From contig JAMOMK010000026.1 of NCBI GenBank assembly GCA_027067055.1, forward strand, positions 1 to 64,000: a stretch of 64,000 nt of DNA, read 5' to 3'. Below the pieces are notes generated by a model. That model was given only the letters and a program-made list of their open reading frames with translations. It had not been told where the DNA came from and did no database searches. How positions within the stretch are numbered: the first letter of the stretch is position 1; each line of letters opens with the position of its first letter. The position numbers were made by a program, and so were the translations under genes. The DNA comes from Lysobacterales bacterium. Its GTDB lineage: Bacteria; Pseudomonadota; Gammaproteobacteria; Xanthomonadales; Marinicellaceae. This document shows, one piece after another, positions 34,766 through 44,272 of this stretch.

Positions 34766-35770
34766 ATGGCTAAAAGCGCACTGATTATTTTTCTTATAAC
34801 ATCTTTACTCATTTTTATATTGAGGAAGTTAGCATTAAAATTTAATTTAGTCGATCAACCTAATGTTCGTAAAATCCATCGAAAACCAATTCCCCTTGTT
34901 GGTGGGATTGCTTTGGTTATTTCATCAGGCATTGCTTTGGCTCTGCTTGGAGGCGTGGGTGAGTTTGCTTTGTATTTGTATTTGTCTGCTTGCTTGGTTG
35001 CTCTTATTGGGCTAATGGATGATGTTTATAATTTGTCAGCTTTGATTCGCTTTGCCGTTCAAATCGCCGCGAGCTTGTTTATTGTCTTTATGACAAAAGT
35101 CCAGTTGTTTTCTTTTGGTTATTTATTGTTGCCTTCATGGCAGATGAGTTTAGGTTTGCTTTCTATCCCCGTCACTGTTTTTGGCGTTGTTGGCGTGATA
35201 AATGCCCTTAATATGTCGGATGGTATTGATGGATTGGCTGCGATGACATTTTTGTTGCCAACTTTAACATTGGCTCTTTTGGCTAATGGCACAGATTTGA
35301 GTCATTGGCTGTTGTTGCTTTTGATAGCTCTCATTGTCTTTGTCATTTTTAATAAATCGAATAAGTTCAAACTGTTCTTAGGTGATAACGGTAGTATGTT
35401 TTTAGGCTTTTTGTTGGCGTGGTTGTTGGTGTATTTTAGTCAGCCTCCTATTTCTTTGATTAAGCCAGTTACTGCTTTGTTTTTAGTGGCTTTGCCGATT
35501 TACGATACAATATTTGTTATGTTACGGCGTATCATGAAAGGAGTTTCCCCTTTTAGACCAGATAAAACACACCTTCATCATTTGTTCTTAGTTAATGGTA
35601 TTTCCCAAAACAAGACTTTGTTTGCCATTGTCATAATGCAAGCATTGTTGATAGTCTTTGGTGTTTTTGTTATTAATCAATGGCAAGAGTTTGTTCAGTT
35701 CTATCTTTTTTTATTACTTTCGGTTGTGTACTATTTTAGTGTGAAAAAAATATGGGAAAAGACTGAATAA
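34766..35770 (+). CDS. WecA-family undecaprenyl-phosphate sugar-1-phosphate transferase
   Basis: 334 residues, about eleven membrane segments. Family blocks: NVRKIHRKPIPLVGGIAL, LMDDVYNLSALIRF, NMSDGIDGLAAM, GDNGSMFLGFLLAW and the cytoplasmic HLHHLF of the WecA branch (MraY differs here). It attaches the first sugar phosphate, probably GlcNAc-1-P, to undecaprenyl phosphate and so begins the repeat unit. Three bases separate it from the ligase-family gene. Confidence 0.93.
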   Translation: MAKSALIIFLITSLLIFILRKLALKFNLVDQPNVRKIHRKPIPLVGGIALVISSGIALALLGGVGEFALYLYLSACLVALIGLMDDVYNLSALIRFAVQIAASLFIVFMTKVQLFSFGYLLLPSWQMSLGLLSIPVTVFGVVGVINALNMSDGIDGLAAMTFLLPTLTLALLANGTDLSHWLLLLLIALIVFVIFNKSNKFKLFLGDNGSMFLGFLLAWLLVYFSQPPISLIKPVTALFLVALPIYDTIFVMLRRIMKGVSPFRPDKTHLHHLFLVNGISQNKTLFAIVIMQALLIVFGVFVINQWQEFVQFYLFLLLSVVYYFSVKKIWEKTE

Positions 35771-35772
35771 TC

Positions 35773-37206
35773 ATGAATAAACATAGGGTTAACTCTATTC
35801 AACAAAGAATTTTTTTTGGGTTATTCAATATTCTTATTCTTTTCAATCCTTTTCCTTTAGGCTCTAACCGTATCTGGGCTTGGTCACTTGAGGCGGCTTA
35901 TGCTGTTGTTATATTGTTGGCTATGATAGTTTGTTCACGATTTTTAAGTTCTTGTCATTTTAGTTGGCACCGGCTCAAAAAAATGCATTTGGAATTGAAG
36001 CTAATAGGGTTGTGGCTGTTGGTAATAGCACTTTATATCATTCCTTTACCTCTGTTTATTTTAACTGTGATTACTCCAAATGTTGCTCAAGCTTATGCTG
36101 ACCTTGGTTTGTCTTATGGCTATATGTCTTTAGATGTATACGCTAGCTATAAAATGTTGTTATTGAGTGGTTATTATACTCTGGTTTTTATTCTTGGAGT
36201 TGTTTTAATTAACTCTAGAAAGAGGATTACAATTGTTTTATTTTTGATGATGTTTTTAGGTGTTTTTGAAGCGGTTTATGGTATGTATTTAGTCTCTATT
36301 GGGCAAACAGGAACTTTGGTGCAGGTCAATTCGGTTTCTGTTATACACGCCTCGGGTACTTTTATTAATAAAAATCATTTAGTTGCTTTTTTGTCCTTGA
36401 GCTTTATATTGGGCATAGCTCTTCGATTCATTTTATCAAGAAAGGTAGTGGGGTATTCAGGGATGGGTTTAAACGAGCGGTTTATTCGCTTCATTGGTCA
36501 CCCAATACGTTTTTTAGATTTTGTCATGTTTTTAATCGTGGTTGGTATTTGGAATACACATTCACGAGCTGGCTTGGCATCGTTTGCGTTAGCTTTAGTT
36601 TTTTTCTATTCTTTATGGCTGTATTTTCTAAAAAATAAAAAAACAGGTGTTAAAAAACTATTTACTATTTCCTTGTTCTTTCTTGTGGTTTTGGTTTTGG
36701 TTTCTGATGATGTCAATTATTATATGCAATCCTTGGGGCAAAATTCTGAGGATAGAGGTGCTTATTTGATGGATTCGGCTGAGGGTCGTTGGTTAGCGGT
36801 TGATCAGGCTTTTACCCACATGCCAAAGTATTGGTTTTCAGGGGTTGGTCCTGGCGCTTACCAGGTGTTCTTTGTCAATCATCGAATACTAGAGCAGACT
36901 GCATATTTTGATCATGCGCATAATGATTATATTGAGTTCATTGTTGAGTTTGGTGTTCTTTCATTAATCCTTGGGACGCTAGTGGCTGTTTTCTTTTATC
37001 GCTTGTTTGTTTTTTCTCTGAGAACTAAAAGTGGGTTTTATAGGTTTATAACTATTTCAATAATATCATCTATTGTTTATATGTTGTTGCACGGAATCTT
37101 TGATTTTAATGCAAGGATTCCTGCCAATGTGGTGACAATAATTGTAGCAATTTCGTTGGTTTATGGCAAAACTGTGACTTTGAATCATGGAAGAGAGATA
37201 AAATAG
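35773..37206 (+). CDS. O-antigen ligase/polymerase family membrane protein
   Basis: 477 residues, about twelve membrane segments. The large periplasmic loop has the family pattern WFSGVGPGAYQVFF and FDHAHNDYIEFIVEFGVLS, preceded by HSRAGLASFALAL (PF04932). Such proteins ligate a finished glycan to lipid A core or to protein, or polymerise repeat units. With an EpsG protein already in the locus, this one is either the ligase or a second polymerase; sequence does not decide. Confidence 0.85.
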   Translation: MNKHRVNSIQQRIFFGLFNILILFNPFPLGSNRIWAWSLEAAYAVVILLAMIVCSRFLSSCHFSWHRLKKMHLELKLIGLWLLVIALYIIPLPLFILTVITPNVAQAYADLGLSYGYMSLDVYASYKMLLLSGYYTLVFILGVVLINSRKRITIVLFLMMFLGVFEAVYGMYLVSIGQTGTLVQVNSVSVIHASGTFINKNHLVAFLSLSFILGIALRFILSRKVVGYSGMGLNERFIRFIGHPIRFLDFVMFLIVVGIWNTHSRAGLASFALALVFFYSLWLYFLKNKKTGVKKLFTISLFFLVVLVLVSDDVNYYMQSLGQNSEDRGAYLMDSAEGRWLAVDQAFTHMPKYWFSGVGPGAYQVFFVNHRILEQTAYFDHAHNDYIEFIVEFGVLSLILGTLVAVFFYRLFVFSLRTKSGFYRFITISIISSIVYMLLHGIFDFNARIPANVVTIIVAISLVYGKTVTLNHGREIK

Positions 37207-37320
37207 TACATTTAGCTTGGATTTTGATTGTATCTACTGAATTGTTTGTTGGCTATCTTGAGTTATTTTTTAATTGTGAGAAAATGTTATGCCAATGTGT
37301 GATGTAACGAATAAAAGTAT

Positions 37321-38580
37321 ATGAAAATAGTTTTAAAACTGATGATGAGTCGTTTCGAAGTTTTCTTAAGTGTGTTAAGAGTCTGTGTTATTGCTGTGTT
37401 TTCATTGTCTGTATTTGGAAAGTCAGTAATTGTTGCACTATCGTTTATGGGAGGTTATGCAGTGGCACAACAAGACGGCTTGTCCTTGGGAAACTTTAAT
37501 GTGTTTCCAACACTTGGATTGAGCTATGGTTATGATGACAATGTTTCTTATTTATTTGATGAGAGCAGGGCAATTAGTTCTAATTTCTTTGTTTTCTCTC
37601 CAGGGCTAAGAGTTGAAGCTGAGGGTGAAAAAGTTAGTTTTTTTGGTCAGTATGATTACAGCAGAACGGCATTTAATTCAGATTCAAGATATAATTTTGA
37701 TAGGCAGCAGTTACTAGTGAAGTTGGGTTATTTTGCGTCAAACCGTTCCCGGTTAGAGGGTTCTGTTGAATACATAAATGGGTCGGATCGTATAGGTACG
37801 GGAAATCAACAAGGTGGTTTGATTGATCTTAATTTGGATCCAGATAAGTGGCGTTCAGTTGGTTTTGGTGGAAAGTGGCATTATGGCGGAGTTGGTGCAA
37901 AAGGTGCACTTGATTTCGGTCTTGGTTATATTGATAGACAATACGATAATAATGCTCAATTTACAGCGACTCGAAACAGACAGGCGCGGTATTTTGGAGT
38001 GACTTACTCCCATAAAGTTTCACCTAAGACTGGTCTTCTTGCCCAGATTAAAAGAACCAATATAGACTATGATGTTGCCAGTTTAGATAATAAAGAAACG
38101 CGTTTTATGTTTGGAGTGCAGTGGCAAGCCACGGGTAAGACCAGTGCGCGTGCTTTGGTAGGTTATTTAACTAAAGATTTTGATGAAGCGCAACATGATG
38201 ACTTTAGTGGCTTGGCGATTGAGACAGGGTTGACTTGGTCTCCAAGAAGTTATTCCATTTTTGATTTGTCATTAACCCGAGAAACAGATGAAACTAATGG
38301 TAATGGTTCTTATGTTCTTCGTAATACGGTCGATTTGGGATGGACTCACTTTTGGAAAGATCGTTTTAGCACAACAGCAAATATTGGACTATCGGATGAG
38401 ACTTATAAAGGCAGTTTAAGAAGTGATAGTTTGAATTTTTATGGAGTTTCCGCGAAATACCAATTTAGTGATTGGTTGGTTTCTGGTTTGGGTTATCGAT
38501 ACGATAACCGTAGCTCAAGTGTAAATGAATTTGAGTATAAAAACAACTCGTTACTATTGACTTTTGAACTATCAAAATAG
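37321..38580 (+). CDS. Outer-membrane beta-barrel of the polysaccharide export system (VpsM-like)
   Basis: 419 residues. An extended signal sequence ends near GGYAVAQ. The rest is alternating beta strands with aromatic girdles (LSYGYDDNVSYL, FFGQYDYSRTAFNSDSRYNF, QARYFGVTYSHKVSPKTGLL) and ends in a strand closing LLTFELSK. Barrels of this type stand beside Wza and Wzc in exopolysaccharide loci such as Vibrio vps and PEP-CTERM-linked clusters. It probably helps the polymer leave the cell. A promoter may lie in the 114-bp gap before it. Confidence 0.8.
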   Translation: MKIVLKLMMSRFEVFLSVLRVCVIAVFSLSVFGKSVIVALSFMGGYAVAQQDGLSLGNFNVFPTLGLSYGYDDNVSYLFDESRAISSNFFVFSPGLRVEAEGEKVSFFGQYDYSRTAFNSDSRYNFDRQQLLVKLGYFASNRSRLEGSVEYINGSDRIGTGNQQGGLIDLNLDPDKWRSVGFGGKWHYGGVGAKGALDFGLGYIDRQYDNNAQFTATRNRQARYFGVTYSHKVSPKTGLLAQIKRTNIDYDVASLDNKETRFMFGVQWQATGKTSARALVGYLTKDFDEAQHDDFSGLAIETGLTWSPRSYSIFDLSLTRETDETNGNGSYVLRNTVDLGWTHFWKDRFSTTANIGLSDETYKGSLRSDSLNFYGVSAKYQFSDWLVSGLGYRYDNRSSSVNEFEYKNNSLLLTFELSK

Positions 38581-38588
38581 TGTAATTT

Positions 38589-39095
38589 ATGCGAAACATT
38601 CAACTTATATTTTTATTGATTCTTAGCTTGCCTGCTCTATCTTATACAATTGGGGAGGGAGATGTATTGCATGTGGAAGTTTATGGTGAGCCTGAACTTG
38701 CTCTAGATTTGACGGTTGATTCAAGGGGGTTTGTTGAGTATCCATTTATTGGAAAACTACAGGTTAAAGAGGAAACGGTGGAGTCAATTAAGCAAGAAAT
38801 TGTTTTAATGCTTAAAGATGGCTATTTTGTTAATCCACAAGTGACAGTGGTTATTAAACAATACAAGCCTTATTATATTCAGGGAGAGGTTCGATCTCCC
38901 GGTTCTTATCCTTTTGAAGTGGGAATGACGGTGAGAAGAGCAATTGCTAAGGCGGGTGGTTTGACTGAGCGCGCAAGTAAGAAAAAGATATACCTCACAC
39001 ATGCTAATTCTGGCGCTTCAAAAGAGATAAAAGTTGATATGGATGCGAGTATTCTCTCTGGTGATGTTATTTTAATTAAAGAAAGTTTCTTTTAA
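38589..39095 (+). CDS. Polysaccharide export protein, Wza/VpsN family
   Basis: 168 residues. A signal peptide is followed by the Poly_export domain (YTIGEGDVLHVEVYGEPELALDLTVDSRGFVEYPFIGKLQV) and an SLBB domain (YYIQGEVRSPGSYPFEVGMTVRRAIAKAGGLTERA). It is much shorter than E. coli Wza (about 380 residues), has no C-terminal transmembrane helix and no clear lipobox, so it may need a separate outer-membrane barrel, perhaps the preceding gene. The next gene starts at the base after the stop. Confidence 0.9.
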   Translation: MRNIQLIFLLILSLPALSYTIGEGDVLHVEVYGEPELALDLTVDSRGFVEYPFIGKLQVKEETVESIKQEIVLMLKDGYFVNPQVTVVIKQYKPYYIQGEVRSPGSYPFEVGMTVRRAIAKAGGLTERASKKKIYLTHANSGASKEIKVDMDASILSGDVILIKESFF

Positions 39096-41288
39096 ATGAA
39101 TCCTCAATCAGAAAATATAGTCAAAGAATCCAATGCATTTGATATTAAGGATTTCATTGAGTTAGCAAAAAATCATTGGTTAATCATATTGACATTTGTT
39201 TTAACCACTTCTTTGTTCTCATTCTATCTGGCAATTAAAGCAAAACCTGTTTATCAAGCTTCAACAAGTTTAATGATTGAGCGACCTAGTCGAATGGGAT
39301 CTTTGGATCAACTGTTTGGAATGATGGGAATGAATTGGGAATTTTATCCTAATCAGATTCATGTTCTTAAATCAACACCAGTTGCCAAAAAAGTTGTCCA
39401 GCGTATTGGTGTTGAAAAATTTATCCCAAAACAGATTAAACTTAAATGGTATGAAAAGCTATTGCCTGGTTCGGTTGAAGACAATTATGCCGGCAAATCT
39501 GCAGATGAATTGTTCAACCTAGCTATTAAAAATGTTCAATCTACTATGGCAGTTTCTCAGTCAAAGGGAAGTGGTGTTTTTTATATTGTTTTTGACGATT
39601 ATGACCCATATCTAGCAACATTAAAAGCTAATGCTTTGGCAGAGTCTTACATAGAAGAAGTGATTGAGGTTGATATTAATGCAAAGCAACGCACTGGCGA
39701 AAACATATCCAAGCAATTGCCAGAGCTTAAAAAGAAAGTTCAAGAATCAGAACAAAAGCTAAAGCAATACCAAAGAAAGCATCAGATGTTTATGCCTGAG
39801 GGCGGTGATGATTTGGCTGTACAAGAGTTGACAGAGCTGAGTTCGCGAATTGGTGAACTGAAACGAAAAAAATTAAACTTGGAATCGGTCTATAGACGAA
39901 TAAAGAGTATGGGTAATAATTCCAAGCAATTGGCGAGAATTCCTGCGTTGCTGGATAAGCCCGAAGTAGTTCGGTTGAAAAATGAGTTGACTGATGTGCA
40001 ATCAGAGGTGTCTGGTTTGGCATTGGTTTATGGACCAAAGCACCCTAAGATGAAAAAAGTGGTTGAATTGCGACGCTTAACTCAATTGGAATATGATGCG
40101 GTTTTGCGTGTTGCAGCTGACTTAGTGGTTGCGGACTATGAATCAATTTCACAAGAAATTGTCCGTGAAGAAAGCGGTATTAAGTCTATTAAAGGAGAAA
40201 TTTCTTCAAATAATGAGCAGGCATTTGAATACAATTCCTTAAAGCGAGACTATAATTATAATAAGCAAATATACGACGCTTTTTTGAAACAATCTAAAGA
40301 AACTGATGCGATTAAAACCTCATCAGTGCAAACAATCAATGCACGTGTGATTAATAAGGCCACTGTTCCAAGTAGTCCTTACAAGCCCAATAAAAAAATC
40401 ATGATTGTTATTGGTGTCTTTATTGGGTTGCTATTGGGTATTGCGGTGTCGTTTTTAATGGAGCATTTTGATAATACTTTTAAGTCTTCCAGAGAGGTGG
40501 AAAGTAAAATTAATTTGCCTGTTATTGGCATGTTGCCAGATATTGATGAAAAAGATAGCGGCTCTTCTCCGGCTATGCAATTTGTTGAGAATACAAAATC
40601 TGCTTTCTCTGAGTCCATTCGAACCCTAAGAACCGGAGTGTTATTGTCGCTTCCAGATGTTGAAAATAAATCAATATTGGTGACCTCTACGGTACCGAGT
40701 GAGGGAAAGACTACAGTTGCAATGAATCTAGCGCATTCATTATCTCATTTAGGTGAAACCATATTGGTTGAGGCTGATTTAAGGCGACCAATGGTGAAAA
40801 AGAATATGGGTATGACGAAAAAGGCGGGATTGACAACCTTGTTGTCTGGAGAGGAGAGTTTTGCTGAATGTGTGACGGTGGAAAAGAGTTCTGGTAAGTT
40901 GCATATCTTAGCATCAGGAATGATTCCTCCTAATCCATTAGAATTATTATCATCAGATAAGTTTGATCTTCTTTTAAGTAAGTTGAAGAGCAAATATAAG
41001 TTTGTTGTTATCGATTGTGCGCCGGTAATGGCGGTTAGTGATGCGTTGGTTTTATCTCAAAAAGTAGATGGCGTGTTGTTTGTCTTGAAAAATGATTCCA
41101 CACCATCACAATTGGTTGAAAGTGCAATCACTCGACTTAGGCGCTCTTCAGCCAAAATAATCGGTGTTGCGATGAATAGGTTGAGAGTGAGTAAGGCTAA
41201 ATATGGGCGATATTATAAGTATGAGGGAAGCTATTATGGCCACTATGGCTACCATGAGGAACAGAAGGGAAGCTCAAAACAAGCTTAA
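39096..41288 (+). CDS. Polysaccharide co-polymerase with BY-kinase domain (Wzc/VpsO family)
   Basis: 730 residues. The Wzz domain begins with one helix (WLIILTFVLTTSLFSFYLAI), then a long periplasmic coiled coil (about 200-400), a proline-rich VPSSPYKPNKK and a second helix. The cytoplasmic kinase has Walker A TVPSEGKTTVAMN, Walker A' LVEADLRRP and Walker B FVVIDCAPV. The C-terminus is a tyrosine cluster (YGRYYKYEGSYYGHYGYH), the site of autophosphorylation that controls chain length and export. Linked with Wza just upstream. Confidence 0.94.
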   Translation: MNPQSENIVKESNAFDIKDFIELAKNHWLIILTFVLTTSLFSFYLAIKAKPVYQASTSLMIERPSRMGSLDQLFGMMGMNWEFYPNQIHVLKSTPVAKKVVQRIGVEKFIPKQIKLKWYEKLLPGSVEDNYAGKSADELFNLAIKNVQSTMAVSQSKGSGVFYIVFDDYDPYLATLKANALAESYIEEVIEVDINAKQRTGENISKQLPELKKKVQESEQKLKQYQRKHQMFMPEGGDDLAVQELTELSSRIGELKRKKLNLESVYRRIKSMGNNSKQLARIPALLDKPEVVRLKNELTDVQSEVSGLALVYGPKHPKMKKVVELRRLTQLEYDAVLRVAADLVVADYESISQEIVREESGIKSIKGEISSNNEQAFEYNSLKRDYNYNKQIYDAFLKQSKETDAIKTSSVQTINARVINKATVPSSPYKPNKKIMIVIGVFIGLLLGIAVSFLMEHFDNTFKSSREVESKINLPVIGMLPDIDEKDSGSSPAMQFVENTKSAFSESIRTLRTGVLLSLPDVENKSILVTSTVPSEGKTTVAMNLAHSLSHLGETILVEADLRRPMVKKNMGMTKKAGLTTLLSGEESFAECVTVEKSSGKLHILASGMIPPNPLELLSSDKFDLLLSKLKSKYKFVVIDCAPVMAVSDALVLSQKVDGVLFVLKNDSTPSQLVESAITRLRRSSAKIIGVAMNRLRVSKAKYGRYYKYEGSYYGHYGYHEEQKGSSKQA

Positions 41289-41302
41289 ATGGTAAATTCA
41301 AA

Positions 41303-41956
41303 ATGATAAATCGATTGGGCTGGTTATTTGTTTATGTTATTTTGCTGTCTTTTTTGGTATTGATGGTTCTTATGTTTAAGTCAAGTTTGAACTATGAGGC
41401 AAGTAGGGTCGAATATAGACTAGATACACAAAATCCTAAAGAGTTATTGCCAAATAGTGCAGACTTGGAGTTTTCTTCATACGTAAGTATAAGCCCTAAT
41501 CAAGTGGAGTTGTTAACTAGGGTGTTCTTAACTGTATCAAAAGAAAAGTCATTTAGGTATAGTGAAAGTATGGCGGATGCATATCTCAACTTGTTAAAAA
41601 TAAGACCTTCTTGGCCTTATTATTATTCGGGTTTGGCACAAATTAAAAAAATTGAACAAAATGATTTCAATCCTTCTATAAATAAAGCTATAATGCTCGC
41701 CCCGTTCGAAAGGAAGGTTGTTGATAGTGTTTCACAACTTCTATTTTCTGAATGGGAAAGCATTGATTCTGTTATGAAAAAGAAGATGTTGGTGTATTTA
41801 TCCAGTCAAGATAATGGAAAGATTGAAGGATTGATTGGCGTGGCTTTAAGGTTTGCGCGTTTGTTTGAATTTTGCGATTATTTGTATGAGAGCAAACGAA
41901 AAGAGTTTCAAGCATGTAAGCGTGAATTTTGGCAGCCATTAATGGGCACTACTTAA
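41303..41956 (+). CDS. VpsP-like polysaccharide biosynthesis protein
   Basis: 217 residues with one N-terminal membrane helix (residues 6-28), then a helical periplasmic domain (NLLKIRPSWPYYYSGLAQIKK, then NKAIMLAPFERKV) that looks TPR-like. Position after barrel, Wza and Wzc genes, size and the WPYYYSGLA segment fit the VpsP group of Vibrio-type loci. Function in export is not established. It is the last gene of the glycan locus. Confidence 0.65.
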   Translation: MINRLGWLFVYVILLSFLVLMVLMFKSSLNYEASRVEYRLDTQNPKELLPNSADLEFSSYVSISPNQVELLTRVFLTVSKEKSFRYSESMADAYLNLLKIRPSWPYYYSGLAQIKKIEQNDFNPSINKAIMLAPFERKVVDSVSQLLFSEWESIDSVMKKKMLVYLSSQDNGKIEGLIGVALRFARLFEFCDYLYESKRKEFQACKREFWQPLMGTT

Positions 41957-42035
41957 GATATAGATTAATCATGTTAGTTTAAATTGACTTGGTTTGGGCT
42001 TTAATAGATTAAATGCAAAAAAATAAAAATATAGG

Positions 42036-42064
42036 TTGACATGGGTTGGACTTTCCGTGAAAAT
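42036..42064 (+). promoter_or_regulatory. Promoter of the tRNA-tuf operon
   Basis: TTGACA (42036-42041) with a 17-bp spacer and GAAAAT (42059-42064) ends 20 bp before tRNA-Tyr. The -10 is imperfect; the -35 is consensus. Confidence 0.55.
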
Positions 42065-42083
42065 GCCTTGCTTTATTTGAGCC

Positions 42084-42168
42084 GGAGGGATACTCAAGCG
42101 GCCAACGAGGGCAGACTGTAAATCTGCTGTTTCTAACTTCGGAGGTTCGAATCCTCCTCCCTCCACCA
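42084..42168 (+). tRNA. tRNA-Tyr (GTA)
   Basis: Acceptor arms GGAGGGA/TCCCTCC, a long variable arm, anticodon GTA in ACTGTAAATC, T loop GGTTCGAATCC and an encoded CCA. Confidence 0.97.
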
Positions 42169-42178
42169 TATTCGAAAG

Positions 42179-42215
42179 AACAGGTTGTCATTAAGATAGC
42201 CTGTTTTTTGTTTTG
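42179..42215 (+). terminator. Terminator-like hairpin after tRNA-Tyr
   Basis: AACAGG and CCTGTT enclose a partly paired interior and are followed by a T run. It lies between tRNA-Tyr and tRNA-Gly, so it may partly stop the operon or mark a second transcription start for Gly-Thr-tufB. Confidence 0.65.
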
Positions 42216-42231
42216 TGTAAAAAGTGCCTGT

Positions 42232-42305
42232 GCGGGTGTAGTTTAATGGTAGAACTTCAGATTTCCAATCTGACTACGAGGGTTCGATTCCCTTCACCCG
42301 CTCCA
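42232..42305 (+). tRNA. tRNA-Gly (TCC)
   Basis: Acceptor GCGGGTG/CACCCGC, anticodon loop TTTCCAA, T loop GGTTCGATTCC and encoded CCA. Confidence 0.97.
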
Positions 42306-42320
42306 AAGCTATTTAGGTGC

Positions 42321-42396
42321 GCCCATATAGCTCAGTCGGTAGAGCACTTTCTTGGTAGGGAAGAGGTCACTGGTTCGACTCCAGTTATGGGCACCA
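42321..42396 (+). tRNA. tRNA-Thr (GGT)
   Basis: Acceptor GCCCATA/TATGGGC, D loop AGCTCAGTCGGTAGAGC, anticodon loop TTGGTAG and encoded CCA. The order Tyr, Gly, Thr, tufB is that of E. coli. Confidence 0.97.
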
Positions 42397-42496
42397 TGAT
42401 AATAGGTGTGGCTTTGTCTCAATCAAAAAGTTAATTATTTAAAGTTTTAAGGTAGATGCATTAAAACGAAACATTTAAACATAGTGGAGTACAGCA

Positions 42497-43687
42497 ATGT
42501 CTAAAGAAAAATTTGAACGCAACAAACCGCATGTAAATGTGGGAACAATTGGTCACGTTGATCACGGTAAAACTACATTGACAGCAGCACTTACAAAAGT
42601 AGCGGCTGAATTACAAGGTGGTGAATTCAAGGATTATGATCAAATTGATAATGCACCTGAAGAACGCGAGCGTGGTATTACAATTGCTACAGCACACGTA
42701 GAATATGAAACAGAAGGTCGTCACTACGCACACGTAGATTGTCCAGGCCATGCTGACTATGTTAAGAACATGATTACTGGTGCGGCACAAATGGATGGCG
42801 CTATCTTAGTAGTATCAGCTGCTGATGGTCCAATGCCACAAACACGTGAGCACATTTTATTAGGTCGTCAGGTTGGCGTACCTTACATAGTAGTATACAT
42901 GAACAAATGTGACCAAGTTGATGACGATGAGTTGTTAGAATTGGTTGAAATGGAAATTCGTGAATTACTTAGCGATTATGATTTTCCAGGTGATGATACA
43001 CCTATGGTTATGGGATCTGCACTTAAAGCACTAGAAGGTGATGAAAGTGATATTGGTGTTCCATCAGTTAAAAAATTATTAGATGTACTTGATGATTATA
43101 TTCCTCAGCCTGAGCGTGATATTGATCAAGCATTCTTGCTACCAATTGAAGATGTATTCTCAATTTCAGGTCGTGGTACAGTTGTAACGGGACGTGTTGA
43201 GCGTGGAATCGTTAAAGTTGGTGAAGAATTAGAAATCATCGGAGTCAGAGATACGCAAAAGACAGTATGTACTGGTGTTGAAATGTTCCGCAAATTGCTA
43301 GACGAAGGTCGTGCAGGTGAAAACGTGGGTGTTTTATTACGTGGAACTAAGCGTGATGACGTTGAACGTGGTCAAGTATTGGCACATCCTGGTTCAATTA
43401 ATCCGCACACAACATTTGAAGCTGAAGTGTATATCTTATCAAAAGATGAAGGCGGACGTCACACTCCATTCTTCAAAGGATATAGACCACAATTTTACTT
43501 CCGTACAACAGACATCACTGGCGCTTGTGAGTTGCCAGAAGGTGTTGAGATGGTAATGCCTGGTGACAACGTTAAGATGGTTGTTACTTTGATAAATCCA
43601 ATTGCGATGGAAGAAGGCTTGCGCTTTGCGATTCGTGAAGGCGGACGTACAGTTGGTGCAGGTGTTGTTGCTAAGATTTTTAAGTAA
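42497..43687 (+). CDS. tufB: Elongation factor Tu (first copy)
   Basis: 396 residues. GTP motifs [17 protein letters not shown] and NKCD. It brings aminoacyl-tRNA to the ribosome. Position after three tRNAs makes it the tufB copy. The protein is identical to the copy at 58946; the DNA differs at six silent sites only, all after 43491. SD GGAG lies before the ATG. Confidence 0.98.
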   Translation: MSKEKFERNKPHVNVGTIGHVDHGKTTLTAALTKVAAELQGGEFKDYDQIDNAPEERERGITIATAHVEYETEGRHYAHVDCPGHADYVKNMITGAAQMDGAILVVSAADGPMPQTREHILLGRQVGVPYIVVYMNKCDQVDDDELLELVEMEIRELLSDYDFPGDDTPMVMGSALKALEGDESDIGVPSVKKLLDVLDDYIPQPERDIDQAFLLPIEDVFSISGRGTVVTGRVERGIVKVGEELEIIGVRDTQKTVCTGVEMFRKLLDEGRAGENVGVLLRGTKRDDVERGQVLAHPGSINPHTTFEAEVYILSKDEGGRHTPFFKGYRPQFYFRTTDITGACELPEGVEMVMPGDNVKMVVTLINPIAMEEGLRFAIREGGRTVGAGVVAKIFK

Positions 43688-43714
43688 GTATTAGCGAAAG
43701 AAAGTTAAGGTCGG

Positions 43715-43767
43715 GCCAGCAATTTTAATTGTTGGCTTTGGTCGCTCTAGGATTTTAATCCTATTTT
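43715..43767 (+). terminator. Two consecutive hairpins after tufB
   Basis: GCCAGCAAT/ATTGTTGGC (43715-43736) and TAGGAT/AATCCTA followed by TTTT (43748-43767). The second looks like a weak terminator, leaving tRNA-Trp to be made by read-through, or the pair may guide RNA processing. Confidence 0.6.
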
Positions 43768-43775
43768 AATGAAGT

Positions 43776-43851
43776 AGGCCAGTAGCTCAATTGGCAGAGT
43801 GGCGGTCTCCAAAACCGTAGGTTGTGGGTTCGATTCCCTCCTGGCCTGCCA
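43776..43851 (+). tRNA. tRNA-Trp (CCA)
   Basis: Acceptor AGGCCAG/CTGGCCT, anticodon CCA in GGTCTCCAAAACC, T loop GGTTCGATTCC and encoded CCA. Confidence 0.97.
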
Positions 43852-43892
43852 TTAAAATTCTAGATTAATAGTTTAAATAAGGTGTAATAAGA

Positions 43893-44261
43893 ATGAGTCA
43901 AGCAGAAGTAACAAGTTCAATTGGTGAAAAATTACGTTGGTGGTTAGCAATTGCCGCAATTGTTGCTGGTGTTGTTGGTAATTTGTATTTTGAAGACGAG
44001 TTAGCTACCATTTTACGTGTTCTTATCTTGTTTGGGGGTATAGCCCTTGGCGCAATTATTGCCGCTACTACACAAAAAGGTCGCGACTTTTTTGCCTTTG
44101 TTAAGAGTTCAAATATAGAAAGACAAAAGATTGTTTGGCCAACACGTAATGAAACTTTGCAAACAACTTTGGTTGTCATTGTTGTCGTTATTATTATCGG
44201 CTTGTTTTTATCATTGGTCGATTTCTTTTTTAGCTGGTCTGTCAGCTCTCTCTTTGGATAA
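43893..44261 (+). CDS. secE: Preprotein translocase subunit SecE
   Basis: 122 residues with three membrane helices, the gammaproteobacterial form. The conserved amphipathic part is FVKSSNIERQKIVWPTRNETLQTTLVV. It clamps SecY in the SecYEG channel through which the exported proteins of this window pass. nusG follows after 11 bp. Confidence 0.96.
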   Translation: MSQAEVTSSIGEKLRWWLAIAAIVAGVVGNLYFEDELATILRVLILFGGIALGAIIAATTQKGRDFFAFVKSSNIERQKIVWPTRNETLQTTLVVIVVVIIIGLFLSLVDFFFSWSVSSLFG

Positions 44262-44272
44262 CGGAGTAAACC

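Noticed and set aside
41969-42434. Small open frames over the tRNA cluster
   Set aside because: They overlap clear tRNA-Tyr, Gly and Thr genes and have no coding features.
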